NCBI GenBank assembly: GCA_032156805.1
Contig: JALDXQ010000007.1
Coordinates: 1 to 64,000 of the forward strand
Source: Gp6-AA40 sp032156805
Lineage (GTDB): Bacteria > Acidobacteriota > Vicinamibacteria > Vicinamibacterales > UBA2999
Direction: 5' to 3'
DNA: 64,000 nucleotides
Part shown: in pieces, positions 41,383 to 49,812 of the stretch
Layout of the letters: every line of letters begins with the position of its first letter
Position numbering within the stretch: the first letter of the stretch is position 1
Notes under the pieces: model-generated
What the model was told of the DNA's origin: nothing
The model's database searches: none
Seen by the model: the letters and a program-made list of their open reading frames with translations, nothing else
Made by a program: the position numbers and the translations under genes

Positions 41383-44300
41383 TCAAAAGTCGAACGACGC
41401 ACTGATCTTGGCAAACCTTCCGGCCACGACCGTGGTCGGCGTCAGCCACGTGCCTACTGGATTGTAGGCCTGGTTGTAGTTCAGCACCGCGCTCGAGTTG
41501 AACAGGTTGTAGACGTCCACGCCCACGTTCGTCCGTGTGCGGCCGAAACGCAGGATCTTGGCCAGGCGCAGATCGATCACGTTGACGCGGTCTCCCCATA
41601 GCACGCCGGGCTCGATGATGTTCACGGTCACGTTGGGCGCACCGCCAGACAGCGGGCGGCCGAGCGACTTTGCCGCTTCCGCGCTCGAGACCACCCACTG
41701 GGCCTGCAGCGGCGTGCCCTGATCGCTGCGGAAGGTTCCGCTGACCAGCACGTCAATCTTCGGCACGGTGTACGCCGCCAGCCCGGTCAGACGAGTGACG
41801 AGACCGGGTGCATCCTTGCAGTAGGGATTCACCGGCGAAATCTCCGGCAGCTCACCGCGAATCTCGCAGTTGTTCGTGACGGTCGAGCCGCTGTTGAGAC
41901 CGCCCTGGATGGTGATGCCGTTGCGCGTCCGCGCGGTCAAGTTCACCAGCACGCCGTTGTATGTCTGGGTCTGCTCGCCGAAGTTGTTCGACCACGTGGT
42001 GTAGCTATTCGTCTGCCCGGCTTTATCGGGCCTGACGTTGTAGAGCCCTGACACCACGTGGCCACCGCCGTCAGGCAGGCGTGGATCGGCGGGCGCCGTC
42101 ACACTGAACGGATCGAAGTCACCGGCGACCACCGACAGGTTGTCGACGACGGTGAAGTTCTGAAGCCAGCGCCGGAAGTAGCCGACCTCCACCGACACGC
42201 CCGTGACGAGCTCCTGTTGAACGGACACGCCAATCTGCCAGTCGCTCGGACGAACGCCCCAGCCTTCGAGGATCTCGGGATCGAAGCTTCCGCTGAAGAT
42301 CGGCTTGCCGAAATTCGTGTTGCTCAACACGCCGCAGATGTCGCCGCCGCTCGCGCTCAGGTTCTGCGCGTTCGGGTTGAGCAGGTCGCAGTCCGGCTTG
42401 TAGTTGCTGTTCGAATCGGTCCACGCGCGCGTGACCGGCGGCGGCGCGCCAAGAACCGGGCTGCCTGCGATGCGAGCGGCCGGGTTGCTGAGCGAGTACG
42501 TATTGTGGTTTGTCGCGGCCTCGAGGTACTTGCCGGCATTCACTTTCAACGATGTCTTGCCGTTGCCAAAGACGTCATAGGCGAAGCCACCACGGGGTGT
42601 GATATCGCTGTATCCCTTGACGCCCGGTTGCGCTTCAAAGAAGACCGGCGTGGGAAGGAACGTCACGGGCCCGATCTGCTGGTCGGGGAAATAGCTCCAT
42701 GCATGATCGAAGCGGAGCGCGCCCTGCAGCGTCATGCGCCCGAGCGTCCACTGCTCCTGCGCGTAGAGCGCTTCCCATCGGGTGCGCTGGCCCGTCTTGA
42801 ACGGCTTCAGATCCATTGTCAGCAGATTTGGCACGCCGTGATTGAGCCGGTACTGCAGGTGCGTGTCGTTGGCGAAATAACTCTGATTCACGCGGTGATA
42901 CGCCGCCTGGTATCCGAATTTCATGCTGTGCGCACCAGTGACGTATGAGGCAGACGCGCGCCAGGTCGTCGTGAACCCCTGGTTGCTCGCCCAGTCCTGC
43001 GAGGCAAACAGGAGGTTCTGCACGCCGTGGGCACAGGCGCCGGGCACTGCGTTCGCCGGTGGCTGCGCGCACTGATCCTGAATCTTCGGGATCGCCCGCG
43101 TCGGGTTACCCGGCATTTCCTGTCCACCGTAGTGGCTGTAGTTGGTGCCGAAGCCGGCGTCGAGCAGGAGGCGGCTCGTCAATGGTGACGACCACGTGCC
43201 CTGCTGCGCACGCTGACGCGCATGCGCACGCCCCGCGTAATTGGAGAACTCAGGCGCCTGCGTGGCCGTGGCGAGGCCAAAGGTGCCGGCAGAACCGGGA
43301 GCGCCGCCAATGATCCATTCGTCGTCGGGCTGCTGCCGGCAGCCATCGTCGGTGCCCGGCCATGAGGAACCCTGACACGGCCGCTGCTCGTCCCAGAACA
43401 CGTTGAAGCGATTGCGGGGCGTTGCCTGCACCGTGAGCCGCAAGCTGAGCGTCGCCCAGTCGCTTGCCGTCACCGCCTGGCGCGTGAGATCAGGCACGTA
43501 CATGAACTTTGTGGGGTCGCCCGCGTTCACGTTCCGGTACATGCCCGGAACCGACTGCCAGCTTCCTTCCTCGCGCGAGTTCACGAAGTACCACACGCGA
43601 TCCTTGACGATGGGTCCGCCGACACCACCATTGATGTCCCACAGCTTGAGCAGTTCACCCGGAGTGCGCAGCCCGGCGGCGCGCAGTTCGTCGGTGTAGT
43701 TGCTGCCGACGAGCGCGTTGTTCACGCCGGCCACGTAGATGGTCCCGCGCAGGGTGTTGCCACCGGTCTTCGGCACGATGTTCATCGTCGGGCCGCCGAC
43801 CTCGGCTTCGCCGAGACCACCTGATGTCGTGAATGTGACTTCCTGCGCGTTCGCGATATCGGGCAGGTATCCCGAGACGCCGCCGCCGCTGAGCGGTGCA
43901 CCGACGCCGAGACCGTCGACCTGAAGACGGCCCTCGGTGCCGCGTCCGCCGGGACCGCCGAATACGACCAGGCCAGGGCGTGTCAGCACGTCGCGCGATC
44001 CACCGCTGACCGCCGGGACGAGTTGAAAGAGTGCACCGTACGAGCGCGACGTCGGCAGGGCGGCGATCACGTCGCCGTCTACGGTCGTTTGACGCCTGAT
44101 GCTCTGCACGTCGACGATGGGCGACTCGCCGGTGACGGTGATGGTTTCCTCGAGCGAGCCAACGCGCAGGTCGGCGTTGACCGTGCTGGTGAACGTGCCG
44201 GTGAGTTCGATGCCCTCGCGCTTGACGGTGTTGAAGCCGGTCAGCGTGAAGGTGACTGAGTAGACGCCGGGGCGCAGATCGACGATGCGATACTGCCCCG

Positions 44301-44487
44301 AGCCGTCGGTCACGGCGCTGCGAACTTTTTCAATGAGTTCCGGACTTGCCGCTTCGACTGTGACGCCCGGAAGCACGGCGCCTGAACTGTCTTTGACGAT
44401 ACCGGTGATCGACGCCTGGGCACGTGCCATCGCCGGCGCCATTACCAACACGAACACGAGGAAACGAACCCACTGGACACCGCGCAT
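41383..44487 (-). CDS. TonB-dependent receptor with carboxypeptidase-regulatory-like N-terminal domain (second copy)
   Basis: A 1034-residue outer-membrane protein. ATG 44487 has GGAGG five bases upstream; a frame extension of ten codons is not needed. Signal peptide ends A-M-A-R-A-Q. The regulatory-like domain (about 25-105: V-L-P-G-V-T-V-E-A-A-S-P, I-V-D-L-R-P-G-V-Y-S-V-T-F) is very like that of the 20005 receptor, but the plug and barrel diverge: R-Q-T-T-V-D-G-D-V near 132 and many Gly-rich loops. The last residue region ends in an aromatic strand. It probably takes up a different large ligand. It is divergent from the 44760 gene across a repeat. Confidence 0.9.
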   Translation of the reverse strand: MRGVQWVRFLVFVLVMAPAMARAQASITGIVKDSSGAVLPGVTVEAASPELIEKVRSAVTDGSGQYRIVDLRPGVYSVTFTLTGFNTVKREGIELTGTFTSTVNADLRVGSLEETITVTGESPIVDVQSIRRQTTVDGDVIAALPTSRSYGALFQLVPAVSGGSRDVLTRPGLVVFGGPGGRGTEGRLQVDGLGVGAPLSGGGVSGYLPDIANAQEVTFTTSGGLGEAEVGGPTMNIVPKTGGNTLRGTIYVAGVNNALVGSNYTDELRAAGLRTPGELLKLWDINGGVGGPIVKDRVWYFVNSREEGSWQSVPGMYRNVNAGDPTKFMYVPDLTRQAVTASDWATLSLRLTVQATPRNRFNVFWDEQRPCQGSSWPGTDDGCRQQPDDEWIIGGAPGSAGTFGLATATQAPEFSNYAGRAHARQRAQQGTWSSPLTSRLLLDAGFGTNYSHYGGQEMPGNPTRAIPKIQDQCAQPPANAVPGACAHGVQNLLFASQDWASNQGFTTTWRASASYVTGAHSMKFGYQAAYHRVNQSYFANDTHLQYRLNHGVPNLLTMDLKPFKTGQRTRWEALYAQEQWTLGRMTLQGALRFDHAWSYFPDQQIGPVTFLPTPVFFEAQPGVKGYSDITPRGGFAYDVFGNGKTSLKVNAGKYLEAATNHNTYSLSNPAARIAGSPVLGAPPPVTRAWTDSNSNYKPDCDLLNPNAQNLSASGGDICGVLSNTNFGKPIFSGSFDPEILEGWGVRPSDWQIGVSVQQELVTGVSVEVGYFRRWLQNFTVVDNLSVVAGDFDPFSVTAPADPRLPDGGGHVVSGLYNVRPDKAGQTNSYTTWSNNFGEQTQTYNGVLVNLTARTRNGITIQGGLNSGSTVTNNCEIRGELPEISPVNPYCKDAPGLVTRLTGLAAYTVPKIDVLVSGTFRSDQGTPLQAQWVVSSAEAAKSLGRPLSGGAPNVTVNIIEPGVLWGDRVNVIDLRLAKILRFGRTRTNVGVDVYNLFNSSAVLNYNQAYNPVGTWLTPTTVVAGRFAKISASFDF

Positions 44488-44574
44488 AAACCCTCCGGGG
44501 TACCTGGTCCCTGTCATGGTAGAGGTCTCGAGTGAAATAGGGTCGCATTCTGTGGCGGCGATTCTGTGATGTCA

Positions 44575-44752
44575 ATCTGCAGATCCATTGGAGATTTGGT
44601 GATGCTTGATGGTCGATTGGTTGGAGATCGTTGATTGTTGACGGGTGATAGGGTTGCGGATCGAACGAATTGCCGTACTCTCCAATCGACAACCCCAAAT
44701 TCAACAAGCCAATCCCCAATCACCGATCGCCAAATCTCCAATGCTCTAGGAT
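44575..44752. repeat. Degenerate inverted repeat (GATTG / CAATC) in a divergent gap
   Basis: Left words TTGGTGATGCTTGATGG, GATTGGTTGGAG, GTTGATTGTTG (to about 44642); a roughly 45-bp unrelated spacer; right words CCAATCGACAACC, CCAATCCCCAATC, CCAAATCTCCAATG. Here the repeat sits between the starts of two divergent genes, so a pure terminator role does not fit this copy. Confidence 0.7.
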
Positions 44753-44759
44753 CTCGCCC

Positions 44760-46115
44760 GTGGCGTGGACACTCGACCTCGGGCCGCTGGTGCGCCTGCA
44801 GAAACAGATATGGCGCGCTGCGATGGTCACCGGCTCTGTGGTGTATTTCGAGGCGGTCGTGGCGCTGGTGCTCGTGATTGAGCGCGAACTCTCGCTTCCG
44901 GCCCTGGCCGTTGCCATCGGCGTCCTGCTCGTCCAGGCGGCGCTGATCTATCGTCCCGCTCGCCAGTTCGCGCGACGCGAGCTGATTCGCAGGTATCGAG
45001 CATTCATTCTCGTGGCTCCGATGTTCGTGGCGACGACGAGCCTTGGCAGCCCTGCGGGCGAAGAGCGGCAAGCGGCCGCCATCCTGTCGGCCCTTGTGGT
45101 TGCGATCGGTGTTTGGGCCGCTGCCGGCGCGATGCGCGTGGCGCGTGAGTTTCATCCGCAACTCGCCACAGTCAGTGACAACACGGTGCTGGAAGATGCG
45201 CTCTCCTTCAGTCCATTCGAGGCGTTGAGTACGCGGGTGCGATCGTCCGGCGGCGAGCGTGCCAGATGGGCGCTGCCATTTTTGGCGGCGGTGGCTGCCT
45301 TTGCGGGTGTGGCATCGACTCTGGTGCTCGTGACGCAGGCGATGGACGTGAGTGTTGCGAATGCGCCTGCGTACCCCTCTGTGTTCGTCGCGATGCTCGT
45401 CTTTTACCTAGTGATGCGGCGCCTCAAGCTGAGTGCGTCGCAACTGCGCGCCCGCGATCGGCGCGCGCCAGTGCTGGTCCTTCGCCAGTTCGGCGACGAT
45501 TTTCTCGAGTCGGGCAGGATGACGTTCGGCGCCTCGGCCACGTTCGAACATTTCGTCGCGACCGAGCTCAATCGGGTCGGCCCGGTCGTCGCGATTGGGC
45601 GTCCCGGCGAGAAGCTGCAACCGCTCGGCGCCTCGCGCGACTATCTCGAGGGCCCCGACTGGCGGCGCGCCGTCAGCGCCGCAATCGTGGATGCCGCACT
45701 GGTAGTGTTTGTCCTGGGTGACTCGGAAAGCGTGCTCTGGGAGTTCCGAACCACGGTCGAGACGCGCGGCAAGGCGCACGCACTGATAGTCGTGCCGCCG
45801 CTTCCCGATCGCGCGGAGCTCAGTCGCCGATGGGCGAGGTTCGTTGCGGCCTCGGCAGACTTGCTTGGGGCTCGATTCCCGCGTGAGTTGCTTGAGCGAT
45901 CGGTGCTCGCCATCGCCTTCATTGGCGATGACGCGCTGATTGCGGTGAGTGACGAGAGGCCCAGATCGCGAGCGAGGCTGGCACGCAGCCGCTCGGACTA
46001 CCGTTTGCTGTTTCGGCTATTCGACTCGCTGCAGCATCAGCAGCTGCCGACCGCGCGGGCTCTCGACGCGTTCCTCGCGCGGGCCATGCCGCTCGTTCGG
46101 CTCGAGTCGATGTAA
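44760..46115 (+). CDS. Multi-TM protein with a cytosolic signalling-type domain (predicted TIR/SLOG-like)
   Basis: A 451-residue protein, GTG at 44760 preceded by TAGGA; the upstream in-frame ATG at 44670 lies inside the repeat and is rejected. Residues 1-about 230 contain some six membrane segments (for example A-V-V-A-L-V-L-V-I-E, F-L-A-A-V-A-A-F-A-G-V-A). The cytosolic part (about 236-380) reads P-V-L-V-L-R-Q-F-G-D-D, G-P-V-V-A-I-G-R-P-G-E, P-L-G-A-S-R-D-Y, W-R-R-A-V and A-A-L-V-V-F-V-L-G-D-S-E-S-V-L-W-E-F. This alternation of strands and helices with G-P-V-V-A-I-G-R-P-G-E looks like a nucleotide-handling Rossmannoid domain, but I cannot assign a family firmly. Confidence 0.68.
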   Translation: MAWTLDLGPLVRLQKQIWRAAMVTGSVVYFEAVVALVLVIERELSLPALAVAIGVLLVQAALIYRPARQFARRELIRRYRAFILVAPMFVATTSLGSPAGEERQAAAILSALVVAIGVWAAAGAMRVAREFHPQLATVSDNTVLEDALSFSPFEALSTRVRSSGGERARWALPFLAAVAAFAGVASTLVLVTQAMDVSVANAPAYPSVFVAMLVFYLVMRRLKLSASQLRARDRRAPVLVLRQFGDDFLESGRMTFGASATFEHFVATELNRVGPVVAIGRPGEKLQPLGASRDYLEGPDWRRAVSAAIVDAALVVFVLGDSESVLWEFRTTVETRGKAHALIVVPPLPDRAELSRRWARFVAASADLLGARFPRELLERSVLAIAFIGDDALIAVSDERPRSRARLARSRSDYRLLFRLFDSLQHQQLPTARALDAFLARAMPLVRLESM

Positions 46116-46140
46116 TCGATCAATTGGTGATTTTGCGATC

Positions 46141-46357
46141 CTGGGCGGCGCTATAGAGGAAGTGGACGAATCGGCGTTGTGGCTGGAGATACTGGTCGAA
46201 GCCAAAATCTGTAGTCGCTCGGTCATCGTGCCGTTATGGAGAAGCTGACGAGTTGACACGAATCCTCGTCCGCTCCCGCCAGACAGCGAAGGCGAGATCG
46301 TCAATCAAAAATCGACAATCACCAACCGATCGAAGATCAAAGATCGAGAATCATTAA
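46141..46357 (+). pseudogene. Frameshifted four-helix-bundle (S23/Avd-like) gene remnant inside a degenerate repeat
   Basis: One frame (46153-46248) reads E-E-V-D-E-S-A-L-W-L-E-I-L-V-E-A-K; the +1 frame takes over at about 46238 with E-A-D-E-L-T-R-I-L-V-R-S-R-Q-T-A-K. Together these are the last two helices of the four-helix-bundle family first seen as open frames inside 23S rRNA intervening sequences (S23), also related to Avd of diversity-generating retroelements. No start or first half is present. The tail continues I-K-N-R-Q-S-P-T, encoded by CAATC-type repeat words (46290-46365), and a facing GATTG-type arm lies at about 46110-46140. The stop is at 46355-46357. Confidence 0.6.
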
Positions 46358-47646
46358 TTGATTGGAGGCTCCACGCGAAGTATGGCGCCGAACGTTTCAT
46401 CGGTCAGCACGTAGAGGTAGCCGTCCGGACCAGGCTTCACCTCGCGAATGCGCTGCTTCAACTCGGACAGTAGGATCTCCCGCCCCGTCGGAAGCCCCTT
46501 GGCATTGAACTGCACGCGCTGAATGTGTTGACCGCTGTTGGCGCGCATGCCGCCGAGGAACGCGTTCCCCTTCCACGACGGGAACTTGTCACCGTCATAG
46601 AACGAGAGCCCCGAGATCGCGATGGCAGGCACCCAGAAGACGACCGGTTCTTCGAAGCCCGGCGCGCTGAAACCCTCGCCGACACGTGTGCCGTCGTAGT
46701 TGCGGCCAAGCGAGACGCGCGGCCAGCCGTAGTTCTTCCCAGCCTGGATCAGATTCAGTTCGTCGCCACCTTGTGGGCCTTGCTCGGTTGACCAGAGATC
46801 ACCCGTTGCCGGATTGAACGCGAGCCCGAGCGGGTTGCGATGTCCCAGGGTGTAGATCTCCGGCAGCCATCCAGCCTTCCCGACGAACGGATTGTCCGGT
46901 GGCACCGTGCCATCGTCTTTGAGGCGAAGGATTTTTCCGATGTGCGATCCGGGGTCCTGCGCCATCCTGCCGATGTTGCGATCGCCGAGCGTGACGTAGA
47001 TCAGGCCGTTCTTGTCCCAGGCAATGCGCGAACCGTAGCTGCCGGTCGCCGGGCCCATGCTCTGATCGCTTCCAGGTCCGCCGTGGTACGCGTTGGCGAC
47101 GAGAATGTCCTTGCCGTCGGCGAGCGTTGAGCCGCCATCCCATCGCGCGCGATACACGGCCGTGGTCGCGCTGTTCTCTTCCGCACCAGGCTTCGAGTAG
47201 GTCAGGTAGATCAGGCGATTCTCGGCAAAGCGCGGATGAAGCGAGACGTCGAGCAGTCCACCAAGACTTCGCGCGAGCATCGCCGGCAGCGGCCCGATCG
47301 GTGTCGGATCGAGCACGCCATTTCGAATGACTCGCAGTCGTCCCGGACGCTCGGTCACGAGCATGCCGCCGTCGGGCAGGAATGCGATCCCCCATGGATG
47401 GTCGAGATCCCTCGAATACACCGAGACGTGAACACGACTGCGTCCGGTGCCGAGATCCCAGGGGCCGGCACCAAGCGTGTTCACAGGCGCAGGGCCACGG
47501 CCACCGCCACGCGCTCTCTGCCCCTGTGGCGCTGCCGCGCCAGCGGGCGCCTGTTGTGCAGCCCCCGTGACTCCGGTGACGAGCGCGACGAAGAGCACGA
47601 CCGCCCCCGTCCATGCGGCGGCAACCAGAACTGATTGGTTTTTCAA
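46354..47646 (-). CDS. PQQ-dependent sugar dehydrogenase (soluble glucose/sorbosone type)
   Basis: A 430-residue exported enzyme with a TTG start at 47646 preceded by GGGGGA; no better start exists before the divergent peptidase gene. Signal region ends V-T-G-A-A-Q, then a Gly/Arg/Pro-rich linker to about 55. The six-bladed propeller matches soluble quinoprotein glucose dehydrogenases: H-P-W-G-I-A-F-L-P-D-G near 80, the catalytic His within this segment, L-L-D-V-S-L-H-P near 130, V-T-L-G-D-R near 215, G-H-R-N-P-L-G-L-A near 275, and N-Y-G-W-P near 310. It would oxidise aldoses in the periplasm with PQQ and Ca. Substrate not determinable. Confidence 0.85.
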   Translation of the reverse strand: MKNQSVLVAAAWTGAVVLFVALVTGVTGAAQQAPAGAAAPQGQRARGGGRGPAPVNTLGAGPWDLGTGRSRVHVSVYSRDLDHPWGIAFLPDGGMLVTERPGRLRVIRNGVLDPTPIGPLPAMLARSLGGLLDVSLHPRFAENRLIYLTYSKPGAEENSATTAVYRARWDGGSTLADGKDILVANAYHGGPGSDQSMGPATGSYGSRIAWDKNGLIYVTLGDRNIGRMAQDPGSHIGKILRLKDDGTVPPDNPFVGKAGWLPEIYTLGHRNPLGLAFNPATGDLWSTEQGPQGGDELNLIQAGKNYGWPRVSLGRNYDGTRVGEGFSAPGFEEPVVFWVPAIAISGLSFYDGDKFPSWKGNAFLGGMRANSGQHIQRVQFNAKGLPTGREILLSELKQRIREVKPGPDGYLYVLTDETFGAILRVEPPIN

Positions 47647-47693
47647 CGATTCCCCCTGATTGACCAGACGGGAATTGTGCCATTCTCTACCGC

Positions 47694-49745
47694 ATGAAGG
47701 CCACGTTGACATCCGTCTTCCTCGTGCTGTTTGCGGGCGCGGTGATGGCCCAGGCGCCACCACCCGATGTCGCGTCACGGCAGGCGCCCTTTTACATGGG
47801 CGTCTCCGACGCTGCATCGTTGCGGGCCATCGTCGAACAGCGGCTCTCTCGTACGGACGAGCACCTGAAGACACTTGTGGGCGTCGAGGCACCACGCACG
47901 GTCGACAACACGCTCGTGCCGTACGACCGGATTGGTATCGAGATCGAAGACACCGCACGGCTGACCATGATCGTGGCGCGGCTGCATCCGGACGAGAGCA
48001 TGCGAACCGCCGCCGAGCAGTTGATCCAGACGCTCACGGCGAGGTCTACCGCCATCAGGTTGAGACCGGACGTCTATGCTGCTCTCCGCGCCATCGATCT
48101 CGGTGGCGCCGATCAGGCCACGCGCCACTATGTCACGCGCGAACTGCGCGACCTCGAGCTTGCGGGTGTCAACAAGCCGGAGGACGTTCGCGCGCGCTTG
48201 ACGAAGCTGCAAACCGAGCTGCAGGCGGCGCAACAGGAATTCAGCCGCAACCTGCTGGGCGGGCAGCGTCGCATCGTGGCAAGCGCGCCCGAGATCGAAG
48301 GCCTGCCCCAGGACTTCATCGCGGCGCGTAAGCCGGATGCGTCCGGATCGATCACGCTGACGACCGACGATGTGGACATGCAGGTGGTGTCGACCTACGC
48401 GCGGAACGCAGCACTGCGTAAGCGTCACCTGATCGAACGCTTCAACGTCGCCGCTCCTGCCAACGTCAAGGTGCTCGAGCGCATCCTGGCGATCCGGCAC
48501 GAGATTGCGACGCTGCTCGGCTACCCGATGTGGGCCGAATATCACGCGCGTTCGCGGATGGCCGGCGACTCGAAGTCGGTCGCCGACTTCATCGACAAGG
48601 TATTCGCCGCCTCGAGCCCCGCCGCGACGCGCGAGTACGCCGAGCTGCTCGCGCGGAAGAAACAGGACATCCCCGACGCGACCAGCCTCGAATCGTGGGA
48701 TCGCACCTATTACGCCGACCTGGTGCGGCGCGCACGTTACAGCTTCGATTCGCAGTCCGTGCGTCCGTACTTTCCGTACGAACGGGTCAGGGCCGGCGTG
48801 ATGGATGTGTCTTCACGGTTGTTCGGCGTCTCATTCAGACCGGCGCCGAGTCTTCCGACATGGCATCCAGCAGTGGAGTCTTACGAGGTGGTGCAGGGGG
48901 GAACGTTAATCGGCCGCCTGTATCTCGATGTCCATCCGCGGGCGCAGAAAGCCAACAGCGGAGCGTCGGTCGCCACCGTGATTCGCGGCGCGAAAGGCGT
49001 ACACATTCCTGAGGCCGTGCTGACGGCCAGTGTGCCGGGCGGCACGCCAGGGGATCCCGGCCTCATGACCCACGATCAGGTTCGCACGATGTTCCACGAG
49101 TTCGGCCACGTGATTCACGCCATCGTCGGTGGCCAGGGCCGATGGCACGGCATCAACGGCATCGACATCGAAGGCGACGTCGCGGAGGCGCCCTCGACGC
49201 TGCTCGAAGAATGGATCTGGGATGCGCCGACGCTGGCCACGTTCGCGCGGCATTATCAGACGGACCAGGCTATCCCGGCGGACCTGGTGCGGCAGATGCG
49301 TCGGGCCGGCGAATTCGGGCGAGGCCTCGACGCACAACGGCAGGCCTTTCTGTCCAAGGTCTCGCTGTCGCTGCACGACAAGAATCAGAGTGTGATCGAT
49401 TCCACCGTCGTCGTGCGCGAGGTCTCGCTCAAATACAACGGCATGTACCCGTGGATGGACGGGACGTATTTCCAGGCGCAGTTCACGCATCTCTCGAACG
49501 GCCTCTACACCAGCAGCTACTACACGTATCTCTGGTCCCGCGTCGTGGCCAAAGACCTGTTCAGTCAGTTCGACCGTGCGAACCTGCTCGCGCCGTCCGT
49601 CGCGCAGCGTTATCGTGATGCCGTGCTCGTTCCCGGCGGATCGAAGCCAGCGGCCGGTTTGATTGGCGACTTTCTTGGCCGGCCGTTCCGCTTCGACGCG
49701 TACGAACGCTGGCTGAACGGCGAGGGTGCGAGTTCAACGAACTGA
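47694..49745 (+). CDS. M3-family oligopeptidase, exported
   Basis: A 683-residue zinc metallopeptidase with a signal peptide (M-K-A-T-L-T-S-V-F then a hydrophobic core ending V-M-A-Q). The N-terminal helical half (30-about 380) includes L-G-Y-P-M-W-A-E-Y-H near 272. The zinc site H468-E-F-G-H472 is followed by the third ligand Glu in E-A-P-S-T-L-L-E-E-W near 500. A Tyr-rich C-terminal segment (Y-T-S-S-Y-Y-T-Y-L-W near 605) lies by the substrate channel. M3 enzymes (OpdA, Dcp, thimet type) cut short peptides; export suggests peptide scavenging in the periplasm. Divergent from the sugar dehydrogenase with 47 bp between starts. Confidence 0.9.
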   Translation: MKATLTSVFLVLFAGAVMAQAPPPDVASRQAPFYMGVSDAASLRAIVEQRLSRTDEHLKTLVGVEAPRTVDNTLVPYDRIGIEIEDTARLTMIVARLHPDESMRTAAEQLIQTLTARSTAIRLRPDVYAALRAIDLGGADQATRHYVTRELRDLELAGVNKPEDVRARLTKLQTELQAAQQEFSRNLLGGQRRIVASAPEIEGLPQDFIAARKPDASGSITLTTDDVDMQVVSTYARNAALRKRHLIERFNVAAPANVKVLERILAIRHEIATLLGYPMWAEYHARSRMAGDSKSVADFIDKVFAASSPAATREYAELLARKKQDIPDATSLESWDRTYYADLVRRARYSFDSQSVRPYFPYERVRAGVMDVSSRLFGVSFRPAPSLPTWHPAVESYEVVQGGTLIGRLYLDVHPRAQKANSGASVATVIRGAKGVHIPEAVLTASVPGGTPGDPGLMTHDQVRTMFHEFGHVIHAIVGGQGRWHGINGIDIEGDVAEAPSTLLEEWIWDAPTLATFARHYQTDQAIPADLVRQMRRAGEFGRGLDAQRQAFLSKVSLSLHDKNQSVIDSTVVVREVSLKYNGMYPWMDGTYFQAQFTHLSNGLYTSSYYTYLWSRVVAKDLFSQFDRANLLAPSVAQRYRDAVLVPGGSKPAAGLIGDFLGRPFRFDAYERWLNGEGASSTN

Positions 49746-49780
49746 CGACATGACTTCACTGGCTTCGATGATCACGACAC

Positions 49781-49804
49781 ACTGAGGCACAGAGGCACTG
49801 AGGC
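49781..49804. repeat. Short degenerate tandem (ACTGAGGCA / AGAGGCA)
   Basis: ACTGAGGCAC, AGAGGC and ACTGAGGC follow each other just before the ribosome region of the amidohydrolase gene. It is a very short member of the degenerate-word class. Confidence 0.45.
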
Positions 49805-49812
49805 AAGTCTGG

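Noticed and set aside
44670..44759. ATG 44670 as start of the membrane protein
   Set aside because: It lies in the CAATC repeat arm and codes for repeat residues (Asn/Pro/Ser); GTG 44760 has a ribosome site and leads directly into the first helix.
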